A stretch of 64,000 bases of DNA from Pseudomonas psychrophila (lineage in GTDB: Bacteria > Pseudomonadota > Gammaproteobacteria > Pseudomonadales > Pseudomonadaceae). Below, piece by piece: positions 29,168 to 39,119 of the stretch (position 1 is the stretch's first letter; every line of letters starts with the position of its first letter). The notes under the pieces are model-generated. The model ran no database searches. It had not been told where the DNA came from and saw nothing but the letters and a program-made list of their open reading frames with translations. Made by a program: the position numbers and the translations under genes. The stretch lies in contig NZ_JYKZ01000002.1 of assembly GCF_001043005.1 (NCBI RefSeq), positions 62,001-126,000 on the forward strand. The letters run 5' to 3'.

Positions 29168-30625
29168 ATGAGTGAAGAGATCCTGATCAACATCACGCCG
29201 ATGGAATCGCGCGTGGCGGTGGTAGAGAACGGTGTTCTGCAAGAGGTGCATGTCGAACGTACCCAGCGCCGGGGTATTGTGGGCAATATCTACAAGGGCA
29301 AGATTGTCAGGGTTTTACCCGGCATGCAGGCCGCCTTTGTTGATATCGGTCTGGATCGCGCTGCTTTTATCCATGCTTCAGAAATTTCCCTGCGCGAAGG
29401 CCAGGCCGTCGAAAGCATCAGCACACTGGTGCACGAAGGCCAGAGCCTGGTGGTGCAAGTCACCAAAGACCCGATTGCTTCCAAAGGTGCGCGTCTAACC
29501 ACTCAGCTGTCGATTCCGTCACGCTACCTGGTGTACATGCCGCGCACTGCCCATGTCGGCATTTCGTTGAAGATCGAAGACGAAGCCGAGCGTGAGCGCC
29601 TCAAACAGGTGGTCAGCGACTGCGTTGCCAAAGAAGGCATCAAGGAAACCGGTGGTTTTATCCTGCGTACGGCGGCCGAGGGTGCCGGGGCGGATGAAAT
29701 CCTGATGGACATTCGATACCTGCGCCGCTTGTGGGACCAGATCGAAGCTCAGATCAAAACCGTTGGCGCGCCGACGGTGATCTACGAGGACTTGGGGCTG
29801 GCACTGCGCACACTGCGAGACCTCGTGAGCCCCAAGATCGAGAAAATCCGTATTGACTCGCGCGAGACCTTCCAGAAAACCACGCAGTTTGTTGCCGAGC
29901 TGATGCCGGAAATTGCCGACCGCCTTGAGCATTATCCGGGCGAGCGGCCGATTTTTGATTTGTATGGTGTCGAAGACGAGATCCAGAAAGCCCTGGACCG
30001 AAAGGTGCCGCTCAAGTCCGGCGGTTATCTGGTGGTCGATCCTGCTGAAGCCATGACCACCATTGACGTCAATACCGGTGCGTTCGTGGGCCATCGAAAC
30101 CTTGAAGAAACCATCTTCAAGACCAACCTAGAAGCGGCCACCGCCATTGCCCGGCAACTGCGCCTGCGTAATCTGGGCGGGATCATCATTATCGACTTCA
30201 TCGACATGGAAGATGAAGAGCATCAGCGTCAGGTGTTGCGCACCCTCGAAAAACAGCTCGAACGTGATCACGCCAAAACCAACATCATCGGGATTACCGA
30301 GCTGGGCCTGGTGCAGATGACCCGCAAACGCACCCGTGAGAGCCTGGAACAGGTCTTGTGCGAGCCGTGTGTGTGCTGTCAGGGCCGTGGCAAGTTGAAA
30401 ACCCCTGAAACCATCTGCTATGAAATCTTCCGTGAAATCCTGCGCGAGGCGCGTGCCTATCAGGCAACGGGTTATCGGGTACTGGCCAACCAGAAAGTGG
30501 TCGATCGTTTGCTGGACGAAGAGTCGGGTAACGTTGCTGAGCTTGAAGGGTTTATCGGGCGTACGATTCGTTTTCAGGTCGAAACCATGTATTCCCAGGA
30601 ACAATACGACGTGGTGCTGCTCTGA
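29168..30625 (+). CDS. rng: Ribonuclease G
   Basis: An endoribonuclease that matures the 5' end of 16S rRNA and cuts some mRNAs. I use ATG 29168 (MSEEILINITPMESR), the family N-terminus, for 485 residues. It has an S1 domain (GNIYKGKIVRVLPGMQAAFVDIG), the RNase E/G catalytic region (TTIDVNTGAFVG, IIIIDFIDM) with the Mg-binding aspartates, and the zinc-link cysteines CEPCVCCQGRG. It lacks the long C-terminal scaffold of RNase E. Confidence 0.96.
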   Translation: MSEEILINITPMESRVAVVENGVLQEVHVERTQRRGIVGNIYKGKIVRVLPGMQAAFVDIGLDRAAFIHASEISLREGQAVESISTLVHEGQSLVVQVTKDPIASKGARLTTQLSIPSRYLVYMPRTAHVGISLKIEDEAERERLKQVVSDCVAKEGIKETGGFILRTAAEGAGADEILMDIRYLRRLWDQIEAQIKTVGAPTVIYEDLGLALRTLRDLVSPKIEKIRIDSRETFQKTTQFVAELMPEIADRLEHYPGERPIFDLYGVEDEIQKALDRKVPLKSGGYLVVDPAEAMTTIDVNTGAFVGHRNLEETIFKTNLEAATAIARQLRLRNLGGIIIIDFIDMEDEEHQRQVLRTLEKQLERDHAKTNIIGITELGLVQMTRKRTRESLEQVLCEPCVCCQGRGKLKTPETICYEIFREILREARAYQATGYRVLANQKVVDRLLDEESGNVAELEGFIGRTIRFQVETMYSQEQYDVVLL

Positions 30626-30642
30626 AGTATCAGGCGTCATAT

Positions 30643-30665
30643 AGCGTTTTAAAGGGGCTGAATCC
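30643..30665 (+). terminator. Small hairpin in the rng-yhdP gap
   Basis: AAGGGGC pairs with GCCCCTT across an 8-base loop between rng and yhdP. The coordinates are approximate and the following bases are only weakly T-rich, so it is probably an mRNA structure rather than a strong terminator. Confidence 0.3.
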
Positions 30666-30700
30666 GGCCCCTTCGATTACTACTGAAGGGGCCACATGAC

Positions 30701-33700
30701 ATGGAGCGTCTGACACGCTTTTTTGCCGCGCTGACCCGTTGGGGGTTGGGTCTGTGCGCCCTGGTTTTGGTGCTGACGGCGCTGTACGTCAGCCTGGGCC
30801 GAGAACTCACCCCCCTGATTGCTGAATACCGCGTAGAAGTGCAGAACAAGGCCCGCGAAACCTTGGGGATGCCATTGACCATCGGTAGCCTTGAAGGCCG
30901 CTGGAGTGTCATGGCGCCGGTGTTGCTGGCACACGACGTGATGATCGGCGAGGGCAACAGTGCCCTGCGTCTGGATGAAGTGCAGGTGGTGCCCGACGTG
31001 TGGGCCAGCCTGTTGAACCGTGACATCCGCATCGCCCGCGTACAACTCAACGGCCTGCAACTGAGCCTGCGCCAGGACGAGAGTGGTCACTGGAGCCTTG
31101 AAGGGCTGCCAGTGCAGGATGATCAGCCGCTGGATCCCGAGCAGTTGCTCAAGCAGTTGCAGCACGTGGCGCAGTTGTCGGTGCTCGACAGCCAGGTGAC
31201 CCTTGAACCCTATAAACAAGCTCCGCTGACCCTGACCTATGTAGGGCTTACGCTGGACGTTGGCCCCTCGGATCAGCGTCTCGATGCGCGCCTGACCCTG
31301 CCCGATGGCCAGCCAGTCGCGCTGAGCCTCAAGACCCAGGTCCAGGCCAGTCGCTGGCGTGATGGCGCGGCCCAGGCCTACGTGAGCCTGCCGCAAAGTG
31401 ATTGGGCCAAATGGCTGCCAGCCACACTGATTGCACCCTGGAAAGTCTCTGAGCTGAAGGCGGGCGGCGAACTCTGGTTCAACTGGGGCCAGGGCTCGGT
31501 ACAGAGCGCGGTAGCGCGCTTGAATGCGCCAAAACTGAAAGGTGCCTACGCCGACCGCAAACCTGAAACCATCGAGAACCTGGCCCTGCATGCCTGGGCC
31601 GAACGGGGTAAGCAAGGTTTCAATGTGGTGCTCGATTCATTGGCCATGAATTTGGACAAGACCCGCTGGGAAACCCGCCTGCAACTGCAGCAGTTTGCGG
31701 CCTCCGACAAGGAGCAGGAGCGCTGGCATTTACAGGCCGACCGCCTGGACCTGACCCCGATCACGCCATTGCTCGACTCCCTGGCACCGTGGCCGGACGG
31801 TGTGGCCAAGGTTATTGACCAACTCAAGGTCACGGGTACGCTGCGCAATGTGCTGGCTGATTACCGCCCACAGGCGAGTGATGATCAAAAACTCAGCTTC
31901 GCGGCGAATCTGGAGCAGGTCGGCTTTAACGCTACCCACGGCGCCCCGGCTGCACGCAATGTCAGCGGCTTGATCAGCGGCGACCTGGGCAAGGGCGAAC
32001 TGCGGCTCGACAGCAAGGATTTCATGCTGCATCTGGACCCGATCTTCGCCAAACCCTGGCAGTACCAGCAAGCCAACGCCTTGCTGACCTGGACGTTGAA
32101 CAAGGACAGCTTCACCCTGATCGCGCCGTACATCAAAGTGCTGGGCGAAGAGGGCAAGATCGCGGCGGACTTTTTGATCCGTATCCACCTCGACCATTCC
32201 CAAGAAGACTACATGGACTTGAGGGTCGGCCTCACGGAGGGTGATGGCAGTTTCACCCCCAAATACCTGCCCGAAGTGTTGAGCCCGGCACTGACCGAAT
32301 GGTTGAGTACGGCAATCATAAAGGGCGCGGTCGAAGAGGGCTTCTTCCAGTACCAAGGTTCTCTGAGCCACGATGCCGTTGCGGCTGCGCGCAATATCAG
32401 CCTGTTTTTTAAAGTGCATGGCGCCGAACTGGCGTTCCAGCCCGGCTGGCCCCATGTGCGTAACGTCTCGGGTGATGTGTTTATCGAAGACAGTGGCGTA
32501 CGCATCATGGCCAGCAAGGGCCAGTTGCTCGACACTCAGGTTCGTAACGTTGCGGTCAGAATTCCCCATGTACCCAGCGGTAAGGTCAGCCACCTGTTTT
32601 TGGACGGCGACTTTGAGGGCGGGCTGGGTGACGGCCTGAAAATTCTTCAGGAGGCGCCCATTGGCACCGCTGAAACTTTTGCTGGCTGGCAGGGAGAGGG
32701 CTCGCTCAAAGGCCGCGTCGACCTGGATATCCCTCTGGAGAAAGGCGTTGAGCCTAAAATCCTGGTGGATTTCAACACCGATAAGGCGCGCCTGAAAATC
32801 AGCGATCCCGAGTTTGAACTGACTCAGCTCAAAGGCAGCTTTCGCTTTGACAGTTCCAAGGGACTGACCGGTAAGGGCATCAGCGCCCGTGCTTTTGATC
32901 GTCCGGTTACGGCGCAGATTTTTGCCGACGGCAAGCCCGGCCGCCTCAGCACCCGGGTCGTGGCCAGCGGTCAAGTGGGGGTTAAAAAGCTCACGGACTG
33001 GCTCAAGTTCAATCAGCCGATCCCGGTGACGGGTGACTTGCCCTATCAATTGCAACTCACCCTGGACGGCGCCGACAGCCAGCTACGCGTCAGCTCCAGT
33101 CTCAAAGGCGCAGTGGTGGACTTGCCTGCGCCTTTTGGTCTGGCAGCCAATGAAAGCCGCAACAGTGTGTTTCGCATGACCCTGCAAGGTGCCGAGCGTC
33201 GTTACTGGTTTGATTACGGTGACCTCGCCAACCTGACCTTTGCCGCTCCCAACGGCAAGTTTGAAGACGGACGCGGTGAGCTGTTTCTGGGTGATGGCGA
33301 TCCGATATTGCCTGCGACCAAAGGCCTGAGAATTCGTGGCGTACTGTCGGAACTGGACGTGGCCCCGTGGCAGGCGCTGGTCGAGCGCTATGCAGGCAAG
33401 GATCCGGGGGGCAGTGCCAAACAAATGCTCAGCAGTGCGGACTTTAAAGTCGGCAAGTTGATTGCCTTCGGCACCCAGCTGGACAAGGCTCGCCTGGTCA
33501 TGAAGCGCAACGCGGCATCCTGGGCGCTGCAAATCGACAGTAAACAGGCCATCGGTGCAGTGACTTTGCCGGATGCCAAAAACGCCCCGATTGTGGTCAC
33601 GATGCAGAGCATCAGATTGCCTGCTCCCGATCCAAAGGCCGTGGCTGACGAAAATGCCCCCGACCCACTGGCCACGGTTGATCCGCGAAAAATTCCGGCA

Positions 33701-34513
33701 CTGGACATCATTATTCGTCAGCTCTACCAGGGGCCAGACCTGCTCGGCGCCTGGTCACTCAAGGTGCGGCCCACCAGTCGGGGCATCAGCCTGAGCAACT
33801 TGAACCTTGGGCTCAAGGGCATGCTGCTCGAAGGCGCCGGCGGCTGGGAAGGCGTCGCCGGTAACAGCAAGAGCTGGTATCAGGGCCGTCTGGGCGGAGG
33901 GAATTTGGCCGATGTACTCAAGAGCTGGGGCTTTGCGCCGAGCGTGACCAGCGACAACTTTCACGTCGACATAGATGGTAACTGGCCCGGTTCACCTGCC
34001 TGGATCGGTCTCAAGCGCTTCTCCGGCACCCTGGACGCTTCGCTCAATAAAGGCCAGTTTGTGGAGGTCGATGGCAGCGCCCAAGTACTGCGCATTTTTG
34101 GCCTTCTGAACTTCAATGCCATTGGCCGTCGACTGCGCCTGGACTTCTCCGACCTGTTCGGCAAGGGGCTGAGTTATGACCGGGTCAAGGGCGTGCTCAA
34201 TGCCAGCAGCGGCGTCTACACCACCAGCAAGCCGATCCGGATGACCGGGCCGTCCACCAACCTGGAGCTTAATGGCACGTTGAATATGATCACTGACCAG
34301 GTCAATGCCAAGTTGCTGGTGACGTTACCAGTGACCAACAACCTGCCCCTTGCCGCATTGTTGGTGGGTGGGCCGGCAGCGGGTGGGGCTATGTTCTTGC
34401 TCAACAAGCTGATTGGTGATCAGGTGTCGCGATTCGCCAGCGTGCAGTACAGCATTCAAGGCCAGTGGAATGATCCCAAGATTACCTTCGACAAGCCTTT
34501 TGAGAAAAACTAG
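30701..34513 (+). CDS. yhdP: YhdP family AsmA-like envelope protein
   Basis: A 1270-residue protein of the YhdP/TamB/AsmA group, proposed to form a hydrophobic bridge that carries phospholipids from inner to outer membrane. One N-terminal membrane segment (WGLGLCALVLVLTALYVSLG) is followed by a long beta-rich DUF3971 region and a C-terminal AsmA-like domain (LNGTLNMITDQVNAKLLVTLPVTNN). The start at ATG 30701 is used; another ATG is 5 bases upstream out of frame. It lies after rng and 12 bases before the nitrilase gene, a conserved arrangement. Confidence 0.92.
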   Translation: MERLTRFFAALTRWGLGLCALVLVLTALYVSLGRELTPLIAEYRVEVQNKARETLGMPLTIGSLEGRWSVMAPVLLAHDVMIGEGNSALRLDEVQVVPDVWASLLNRDIRIARVQLNGLQLSLRQDESGHWSLEGLPVQDDQPLDPEQLLKQLQHVAQLSVLDSQVTLEPYKQAPLTLTYVGLTLDVGPSDQRLDARLTLPDGQPVALSLKTQVQASRWRDGAAQAYVSLPQSDWAKWLPATLIAPWKVSELKAGGELWFNWGQGSVQSAVARLNAPKLKGAYADRKPETIENLALHAWAERGKQGFNVVLDSLAMNLDKTRWETRLQLQQFAASDKEQERWHLQADRLDLTPITPLLDSLAPWPDGVAKVIDQLKVTGTLRNVLADYRPQASDDQKLSFAANLEQVGFNATHGAPAARNVSGLISGDLGKGELRLDSKDFMLHLDPIFAKPWQYQQANALLTWTLNKDSFTLIAPYIKVLGEEGKIAADFLIRIHLDHSQEDYMDLRVGLTEGDGSFTPKYLPEVLSPALTEWLSTAIIKGAVEEGFFQYQGSLSHDAVAAARNISLFFKVHGAELAFQPGWPHVRNVSGDVFIEDSGVRIMASKGQLLDTQVRNVAVRIPHVPSGKVSHLFLDGDFEGGLGDGLKILQEAPIGTAETFAGWQGEGSLKGRVDLDIPLEKGVEPKILVDFNTDKARLKISDPEFELTQLKGSFRFDSSKGLTGKGISARAFDRPVTAQIFADGKPGRLSTRVVASGQVGVKKLTDWLKFNQPIPVTGDLPYQLQLTLDGADSQLRVSSSLKGAVVDLPAPFGLAANESRNSVFRMTLQGAERRYWFDYGDLANLTFAAPNGKFEDGRGELFLGDGDPILPATKGLRIRGVLSELDVAPWQALVERYAGKDPGGSAKQMLSSADFKVGKLIAFGTQLDKARLVMKRNAASWALQIDSKQAIGAVTLPDAKNAPIVVTMQSIRLPAPDPKAVADENAPDPLATVDPRKIPALDIIIRQLYQGPDLLGAWSLKVRPTSRGISLSNLNLGLKGMLLEGAGGWEGVAGNSKSWYQGRLGGGNLADVLKSWGFAPSVTSDNFHVDIDGNWPGSPAWIGLKRFSGTLDASLNKGQFVEVDGSAQVLRIFGLLNFNAIGRRLRLDFSDLFGKGLSYDRVKGVLNASSGVYTTSKPIRMTGPSTNLELNGTLNMITDQVNAKLLVTLPVTNNLPLAALLVGGPAAGGAMFLLNKLIGDQVSRFASVQYSIQGQWNDPKITFDKPFEKN

Positions 34514-34525
34514 GAGCGCGCCGCG

Positions 34526-35353
34526 ATGTCGTTAGCCGTTATTCAAATGGTCAGTCAGAGCGATGTTCTGACCAACCTGGCTCAGGCTCGGCGCCTGCTG
34601 GAAGAGGCTGCGCGCGGTGGTGCACAACTGGCCGTGTTGCCCGAGAATTTTGCGGCCATGGGCCGTCGCGATATTGCCGATATCGGTCGTGCCGAGGCAT
34701 TGGGCGAAGGTCCTGTCCTGCCATGGTTGAAACAGGCTGCTCGCGACCTCAACTTATGGATAGTTGCAGGGACTTTACCCCTGCCACCCGAAGGGCAGCC
34801 TGAGGGCAAGGTTAACGCCTGTTCGCTGCTGATCAACGCCGACGGCGAACCTGTGGCACGTTACGACAAATTGCATTTGTTCGACGTCGATGTGTCAGAC
34901 AATCGTGGTCGCTACCGTGAATCCGATGACTATGCTCATGGTAAACGCGTGGTGGTAGTTGATACCCCGGTCGGCAAGCTGGGCCTGACCGTATGTTATG
35001 ACCTGCGCTTCCCGGAGTTGTACAGTGAGCTTCGAGCCGCTGGCGCTGAACTGATTACCGCACCGTCGGCATTCACTGCCGTCACCGGGGCCGCGCATTG
35101 GGACATCCTGATTCGTGCCCGTGCCATCGAAACCCAGTGCTACGTGCTTGCAGCGGCCCAGGGCGGCGTTCATCCGGGCCCTCGCGAGACATACGGGCAT
35201 GCTGCCATTATCGACCCCTGGGGGCGGGTGCTGGCCGAGCAGGCACAAGGCGAGGGCGTATTGCTGGCCCGCCGCGATGCGGGTGAGCAAGCCGATATCA
35301 GAGCGCGCATGCCGGTGGTGAGCCATCGGCGGTTTAACACCCATTTGATTTAG
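34526..35353 (+). CDS. Carbon-nitrogen hydrolase family protein (Nit-like)
   Basis: A 275-residue nitrilase-superfamily amidase. The Glu-Lys-Cys triad is visible: Glu in LAVLPENFAAMG, Lys in ARYDKLHLFDVDV and Cys in LGLTVCYDLRFPELY. It is closest to the Nit1/Nit2 (YbeM-type) branch, whose members hydrolyse deaminated glutathione or omega-amidates; the exact substrate is not fixed by sequence. GGAG lies 11 bases before the ATG. Neighbouring yhdP and tldD are a conserved Pseudomonas arrangement. Confidence 0.9.
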   Translation: MSLAVIQMVSQSDVLTNLAQARRLLEEAARGGAQLAVLPENFAAMGRRDIADIGRAEALGEGPVLPWLKQAARDLNLWIVAGTLPLPPEGQPEGKVNACSLLINADGEPVARYDKLHLFDVDVSDNRGRYRESDDYAHGKRVVVVDTPVGKLGLTVCYDLRFPELYSELRAAGAELITAPSAFTAVTGAAHWDILIRARAIETQCYVLAAAQGGVHPGPRETYGHAAIIDPWGRVLAEQAQGEGVLLARRDAGEQADIRARMPVVSHRRFNTHLI

Positions 35354-35379
35354 GTGGGAGCGGTTTTTTCTGCTCCCAC
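35354..35379. terminator. Hairpin after the nitrilase-like gene
   Basis: GTGGGAGC pairs with GCTCCCAC around a T-rich 10-base loop directly after the stop. It shares the REP-family core GTGGGAGC and may end the yhdP-nit transcript. Confidence 0.5.
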
Positions 35380-35458
35380 AGATCCAGGCAGGACTAATTT
35401 TCAGGTCCGTGTGTTCAGCACTCAAAGATGCTGAAGCAGGGGCCAAGACGGAGTGAAT

Positions 35459-36901
35459 ATGAGCGAGTTGTTGACCTCAGTCAGCGAACACCTGTTGGCA
35501 CCGGGCGGTGTCACCATCGAAAGCCTGCAAAGCGTATTGGGCGACCTGGCCGGACCGGGCATCGACGCGGCAGACCTGTATTTTCAGGGCCAGATTTCCG
35601 AGTCATGGGCACTCGAAGACGGCATCGTCAAAGAAGGCAGCTTCAATCTCGATCAGGGCGTAGGCGTACGCGCTCAGTCTGGCGAGAAGACCGGTTTTGC
35701 ATACAGCAACGCCATCACCCTGGAAGCGCTGGGCCTGGCCGCACGTGCTGCGCGATCGATCTCCCGGGCCGGGCAAAACGGCACGGTGCAGGCGTTCACC
35801 ACCCAGGACGTGGCCCAGTTGTACGGCCCGGATAACCCGCTCGAAGTCATCAGCCGCGCAGAAAAAGTCGAGCTGCTCAAGCGTATCGATGCTGCTACCC
35901 GCGCTCTTGATCCGCGGATTCAGCAGGTTACCGTGAGCATGGCCGGGGTTTGGGAGCGGATTCTGGTGGCGTCCACTGACGGTGGCCTGGCGGCAGATAT
36001 TCGTCCGCTGGTACGTTTCAACGTCAGTGTCATCGTCGAGCAAAATGGCCGTCGCGAACGCGGTGGCCATGGCGGTGGCGGACGCACCGACTACCGTTAT
36101 TTCCTCACTGACGACCGTGCCATGGGCTATGCCCGCGAGGCGCTGCGTCAGGCATTGGTCAACCTTGAAGCCGTACCGGCACCGGCGGGCACGTTCCCGG
36201 TGGTCCTGGGTTCAGGTTGGTCGGGCGTACTGCTGCACGAAGCCGTGGGCCATGGCCTGGAAGGCGACTTCAACCGCAAGGGCAGTTCGGCCTACAGCGG
36301 CCGCATGGGTGAAATGGTTGCCTCCAAGCTGTGCACCATCGTCGATGACGGCACCCTGGCCGGTCGTCGTGGCTCGCTCAGCGTGGATGACGAAGGCACC
36401 CCGACCGAGTGCACCACGCTGATCGAAAACGGCGTGCTCAAGGGCTATATGCAAGACAAGCTCAATGCCCGCCTGATGGGCGTGGCCCGCACCGGCAACG
36501 GCCGTCGCGAGTCTTATGCCCACCTGCCGATGCCACGCATGACCAACACTTACATGTTGGGCGGTGAAAGCGATCCGGCTGAAATTATTGCGTCGGTGAA
36601 AAAGGGCATCTACTGCGCCAATCTGGGCGGTGGTCAGGTCGATATCACCAGCGGCAAGTTTGTGTTCTCCACCAGCGAGGCCTACTTGATCGAAGACGGC
36701 AAAATCACTCGCCCAGTCAAAGGCGCGACCCTGATTGGCAACGGGCCGGAAGCAATGAGCAAGGTGTCGATGGTCGGTAACGATCTGTCGCTGGACAGCG
36801 GCGTGGGGACGTGTGGCAAGGACGGGCAGTCGGTGCCGGTCGGCGTTGGGCAGCCAACGTTGAAAATTGACGCGATTACAGTGGGCGGTACGGGCGGTTG
36901 A
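35459..36901 (+). CDS. tldD: Metalloprotease TldD
   Basis: TldD, with TldE/PmbA, forms a zinc protease that degrades unfolded or modified peptides and helps mature microcin-like peptides. The 480-residue protein has the HExxxH site in [14 protein letters not shown], which PmbA lacks. ATG 35459 with GGAG upstream is chosen over the GTG 6 bases earlier. YjgA lies between tldD and pmbA on the opposite strand, with both partner genes on the + strand. Confidence 0.96.
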   Translation: MSELLTSVSEHLLAPGGVTIESLQSVLGDLAGPGIDAADLYFQGQISESWALEDGIVKEGSFNLDQGVGVRAQSGEKTGFAYSNAITLEALGLAARAARSISRAGQNGTVQAFTTQDVAQLYGPDNPLEVISRAEKVELLKRIDAATRALDPRIQQVTVSMAGVWERILVASTDGGLAADIRPLVRFNVSVIVEQNGRRERGGHGGGGRTDYRYFLTDDRAMGYAREALRQALVNLEAVPAPAGTFPVVLGSGWSGVLLHEAVGHGLEGDFNRKGSSAYSGRMGEMVASKLCTIVDDGTLAGRRGSLSVDDEGTPTECTTLIENGVLKGYMQDKLNARLMGVARTGNGRRESYAHLPMPRMTNTYMLGGESDPAEIIASVKKGIYCANLGGGQVDITSGKFVFSTSEAYLIEDGKITRPVKGATLIGNGPEAMSKVSMVGNDLSLDSGVGTCGKDGQSVPVGVGQPTLKIDAITVGGTGG

Positions 36902-36902
36902 T

Positions 36903-36936
36903 GGAAGTTGCCCGGAAGGCTGCAAGGCAACCTTCC
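36903..36936. terminator. Hairpin between convergent tldD and yjgA
   Basis: GGAAGTTGCC pairs with GGCAACCTTCC with one bulged base, between the two stop codons. It is a reasonable bidirectional end structure without a long U tract. Confidence 0.4.
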
Positions 36937-36948
36937 TGGCTACGAGGC

Positions 36949-37470
36949 TTAACGCAGACCGCGTTGAGTCTCGTCCAACCCACGGATGTACTTGAACAAT
37001 TTGCGGCTTGAGGCCGGTGCCTTGTTCTGAGCCAGCTCGTGTTTGGCCTGACGTATGACCGAACGCATTTGCTGGCGATCGGCTTCAGGGAACTCGGCGA
37101 CAAACTTTTCCAGTACAGCGTCATCACCCTCGATCAGGCGATCACGCCAGCGCTCGAGGTTGTGGAAACGTTCGTTGTACTGGCGAGAAGAGGCATCGAC
37201 TTGATCGATCAAAGCAAGAATTTCGTCAAGCGGTTGATCGCGCATCAGTTTGCCGATGAACATCATATGGCGCTTGCGCGCAATATTGGCCGTGTGTTTT
37301 GGAGCATCTGCCAGAGCCTTTCGCATTGCGTCAGTCAGGGGCATTTTGTTCAGCAAGTCAGGCTTGAGTGTCGTGAGACGCTCGCCCAGATCAACCAGAG
37401 CATGAAGCTCGCGCTTGACCTGCGATTTGCTTTTTTCGCCGTCGAAGGCGTCGTCGTAAGAATCAACCAT
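36949..37470 (-). CDS. yjgA: Ribosome-associated protein YjgA/DarP (DUF615)
   Basis: A 173-residue helical protein of the DUF615 family, reported in E. coli (DarP) to act in late 50S subunit assembly. Family features include [20 protein letters not shown], the [13 protein letters not shown] segment and a Lys/Arg-rich C-terminus ([13 protein letters not shown]). I start at MVDSYDDAF (37470); longer in-frame options upstream have Arg/Pro-rich non-family sequence. Confidence 0.93.
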   Translation of the reverse strand: MVDSYDDAFDGEKSKSQVKRELHALVDLGERLTTLKPDLLNKMPLTDAMRKALADAPKHTANIARKRHMMFIGKLMRDQPLDEILALIDQVDASSRQYNERFHNLERWRDRLIEGDDAVLEKFVAEFPEADRQQMRSVIRQAKHELAQNKAPASSRKLFKYIRGLDETQRGLR

Positions 37471-37577
37471 GGTGGCAGTCCGCAAAGAAACGCCGCCATG
37501 ATAACCAGTCGGGGGCCGCTTGTCCGGCCCGGTCGCTCGGCGGCCCTGCCGAAAACAGAATTTGAGTGGAGAAAACC

Positions 37578-38924
37578 ATGAGTGCAGTACAAAGCGTCGG
37601 CCCGCAGGCCTTGCCGGCACTGCAGGAGCAGGTCGAGCAAATCATCGCCGAAGCCAGGCGCCAGGGTGCCAGCGCCTGTGAAGTGGCAGTGTCCCTGGAA
37701 CAGGGCCTGTCGACCTCGGTGCGTCAGCGCGAGGTCGAAACCGTTGAGTTCAATCGCGATCAGGGTTTTGGGATCACTCTCTACGTAGGGCAGCGCAAAG
37801 GCTCGGCCAGCACCTCGGCCACCGGCCCTGAGGCCATCCGCGAAACCGTCGCGGCAGCCTTGGCGATTGCCAAGCACACTTCCGAAGACGAGAGCTCGGG
37901 TCTGGCGGATGCCAGCTTGATGGCCCGTGACCTGCAAGACTTCGACGTGTTCCATACCTGGGACATTACCCCCGAGCAAGCCATCGAAAAGGCGCTGGCC
38001 TGTGAAGCCGCGGCGTTCGAGGCTGACAGCCGGATCAAAAACGCCGATGGCACCACCCTGAGCACCCATCAGGGCTGCCGCGTGTACGGCAACAGCAACG
38101 GTTTTATTGGCGGCTCGGCTTCGACCCGTCACAGCCTCAGCTGCGTAATGATTGCCGAAGGCGACGGACAGATGCAGCGCGACTACTGGTATGACGTCAA
38201 CTGCCAGGGCGAGTTGTTGATGGACGCCGCCACCATCGGCCAGCGAGCTGCTGAGCGTGCTGCTCGCCGTTTGGGCTCGCGTCCGGTGCCTACGTGCGAA
38301 GTCCCGGTGCTGTTTTCGGCCGAGTTGGCCGGTGGTTTGTTTGGCAGCTTCCTGGGTGCGATTTCGGGCGGCAACCTGTATCGCAAGTCGTCCTTCCTGC
38401 TGGATGCAATGGGCCAGCAGATCTTCCCTGAATGGCTGACCCTGGATGAGCGTCCGCACCTGATGCGCGCCATGGGCAGTTCGTCGTTTGATAACGATGG
38501 CTTGGCCACATACGCCAAACCTTTTATCAAGGACGGCGAACTGGTGTCCTACATCCTCAGCACCTACTCCGGTCGCAAGCTCGGTATGCCAAGCACGGCC
38601 AACGCAGGCGGCGTACACAACCTGTTTGTGACCCACGGTGATGAAGATCAGGCGGCGCTGATTCGCCGTATGGGCCGCGGCCTGTTCGTCACTGAACTGA
38701 TGGGCAGTGGCCTGAACATGGTTACGGGCGACTACTCCCGTGGCGCGGCGGGTTTCTGGGTCGAGAATGGCGAGATCCAATTCCCGGTTCAGGAAGTGAC
38801 CATTGCCGGCAACATGCGCGACATGTTCAAACAGATCGTGGCCGTGGGCAACGACCTGGAACTGCGCAGCAACATCCGCACCGGCTCGGTGCTGATCGAA
38901 CGCATGATGGTGGCAGGTAGCTAA
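37578..38924 (+). CDS. pmbA: PmbA/TldE, partner of TldD
   Basis: A 448-residue protein of the PmbA/TldE family that complexes with TldD. As expected, it lacks the HExxxH motif but has the family region ([28 protein letters not shown]) and a C-terminal [21 protein letters not shown] segment. ATG 37578 preceded by GGAGAAAA is used. It is the last conserved gene before the fimbrial insertion. Confidence 0.96.
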   Translation: MSAVQSVGPQALPALQEQVEQIIAEARRQGASACEVAVSLEQGLSTSVRQREVETVEFNRDQGFGITLYVGQRKGSASTSATGPEAIRETVAAALAIAKHTSEDESSGLADASLMARDLQDFDVFHTWDITPEQAIEKALACEAAAFEADSRIKNADGTTLSTHQGCRVYGNSNGFIGGSASTRHSLSCVMIAEGDGQMQRDYWYDVNCQGELLMDAATIGQRAAERAARRLGSRPVPTCEVPVLFSAELAGGLFGSFLGAISGGNLYRKSSFLLDAMGQQIFPEWLTLDERPHLMRAMGSSSFDNDGLATYAKPFIKDGELVSYILSTYSGRKLGMPSTANAGGVHNLFVTHGDEDQAALIRRMGRGLFVTELMGSGLNMVTGDYSRGAAGFWVENGEIQFPVQEVTIAGNMRDMFKQIVAVGNDLELRSNIRTGSVLIERMMVAGS

Positions 38925-38967
38925 AAAGCGGGACTGCGTATGCTCATGCTTACGCTCTCGGACTACA

Positions 38968-39022
38968 CGGTGGGAGCAAGCCTGCTCGCGAAGGTCATTC
39001 GCGAGCAGGCTCGCTCCCACCG
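38968..39022. repeat. REP-type palindrome (GTGGGAGC family) after pmbA
   Basis: A 25-bp inverted repeat with one mismatch around a 5-base loop. Its arms read CGGTGGGAGC..CTGCTCGCGAA. It sits at the junction between pmbA and the fimbrial operon and could end pmbA transcripts. Confidence 0.75.
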
Positions 39023-39119
39023 TTGAAGTTGTTTTTCAACATCAAATTGGAAAGCCCTTACACCCTCTTACGCAGCCTTCGCTCCTCGTCAGCAGTACAG
39101 GGCTTGCTGCGCCCGCAGG

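Noticed and set aside
31730..33055. 441-codon minus-strand frame opposite yhdP
   Set aside because: Antisense shadow of a long real gene; composition is not protein-like and it lies wholly inside yhdP.
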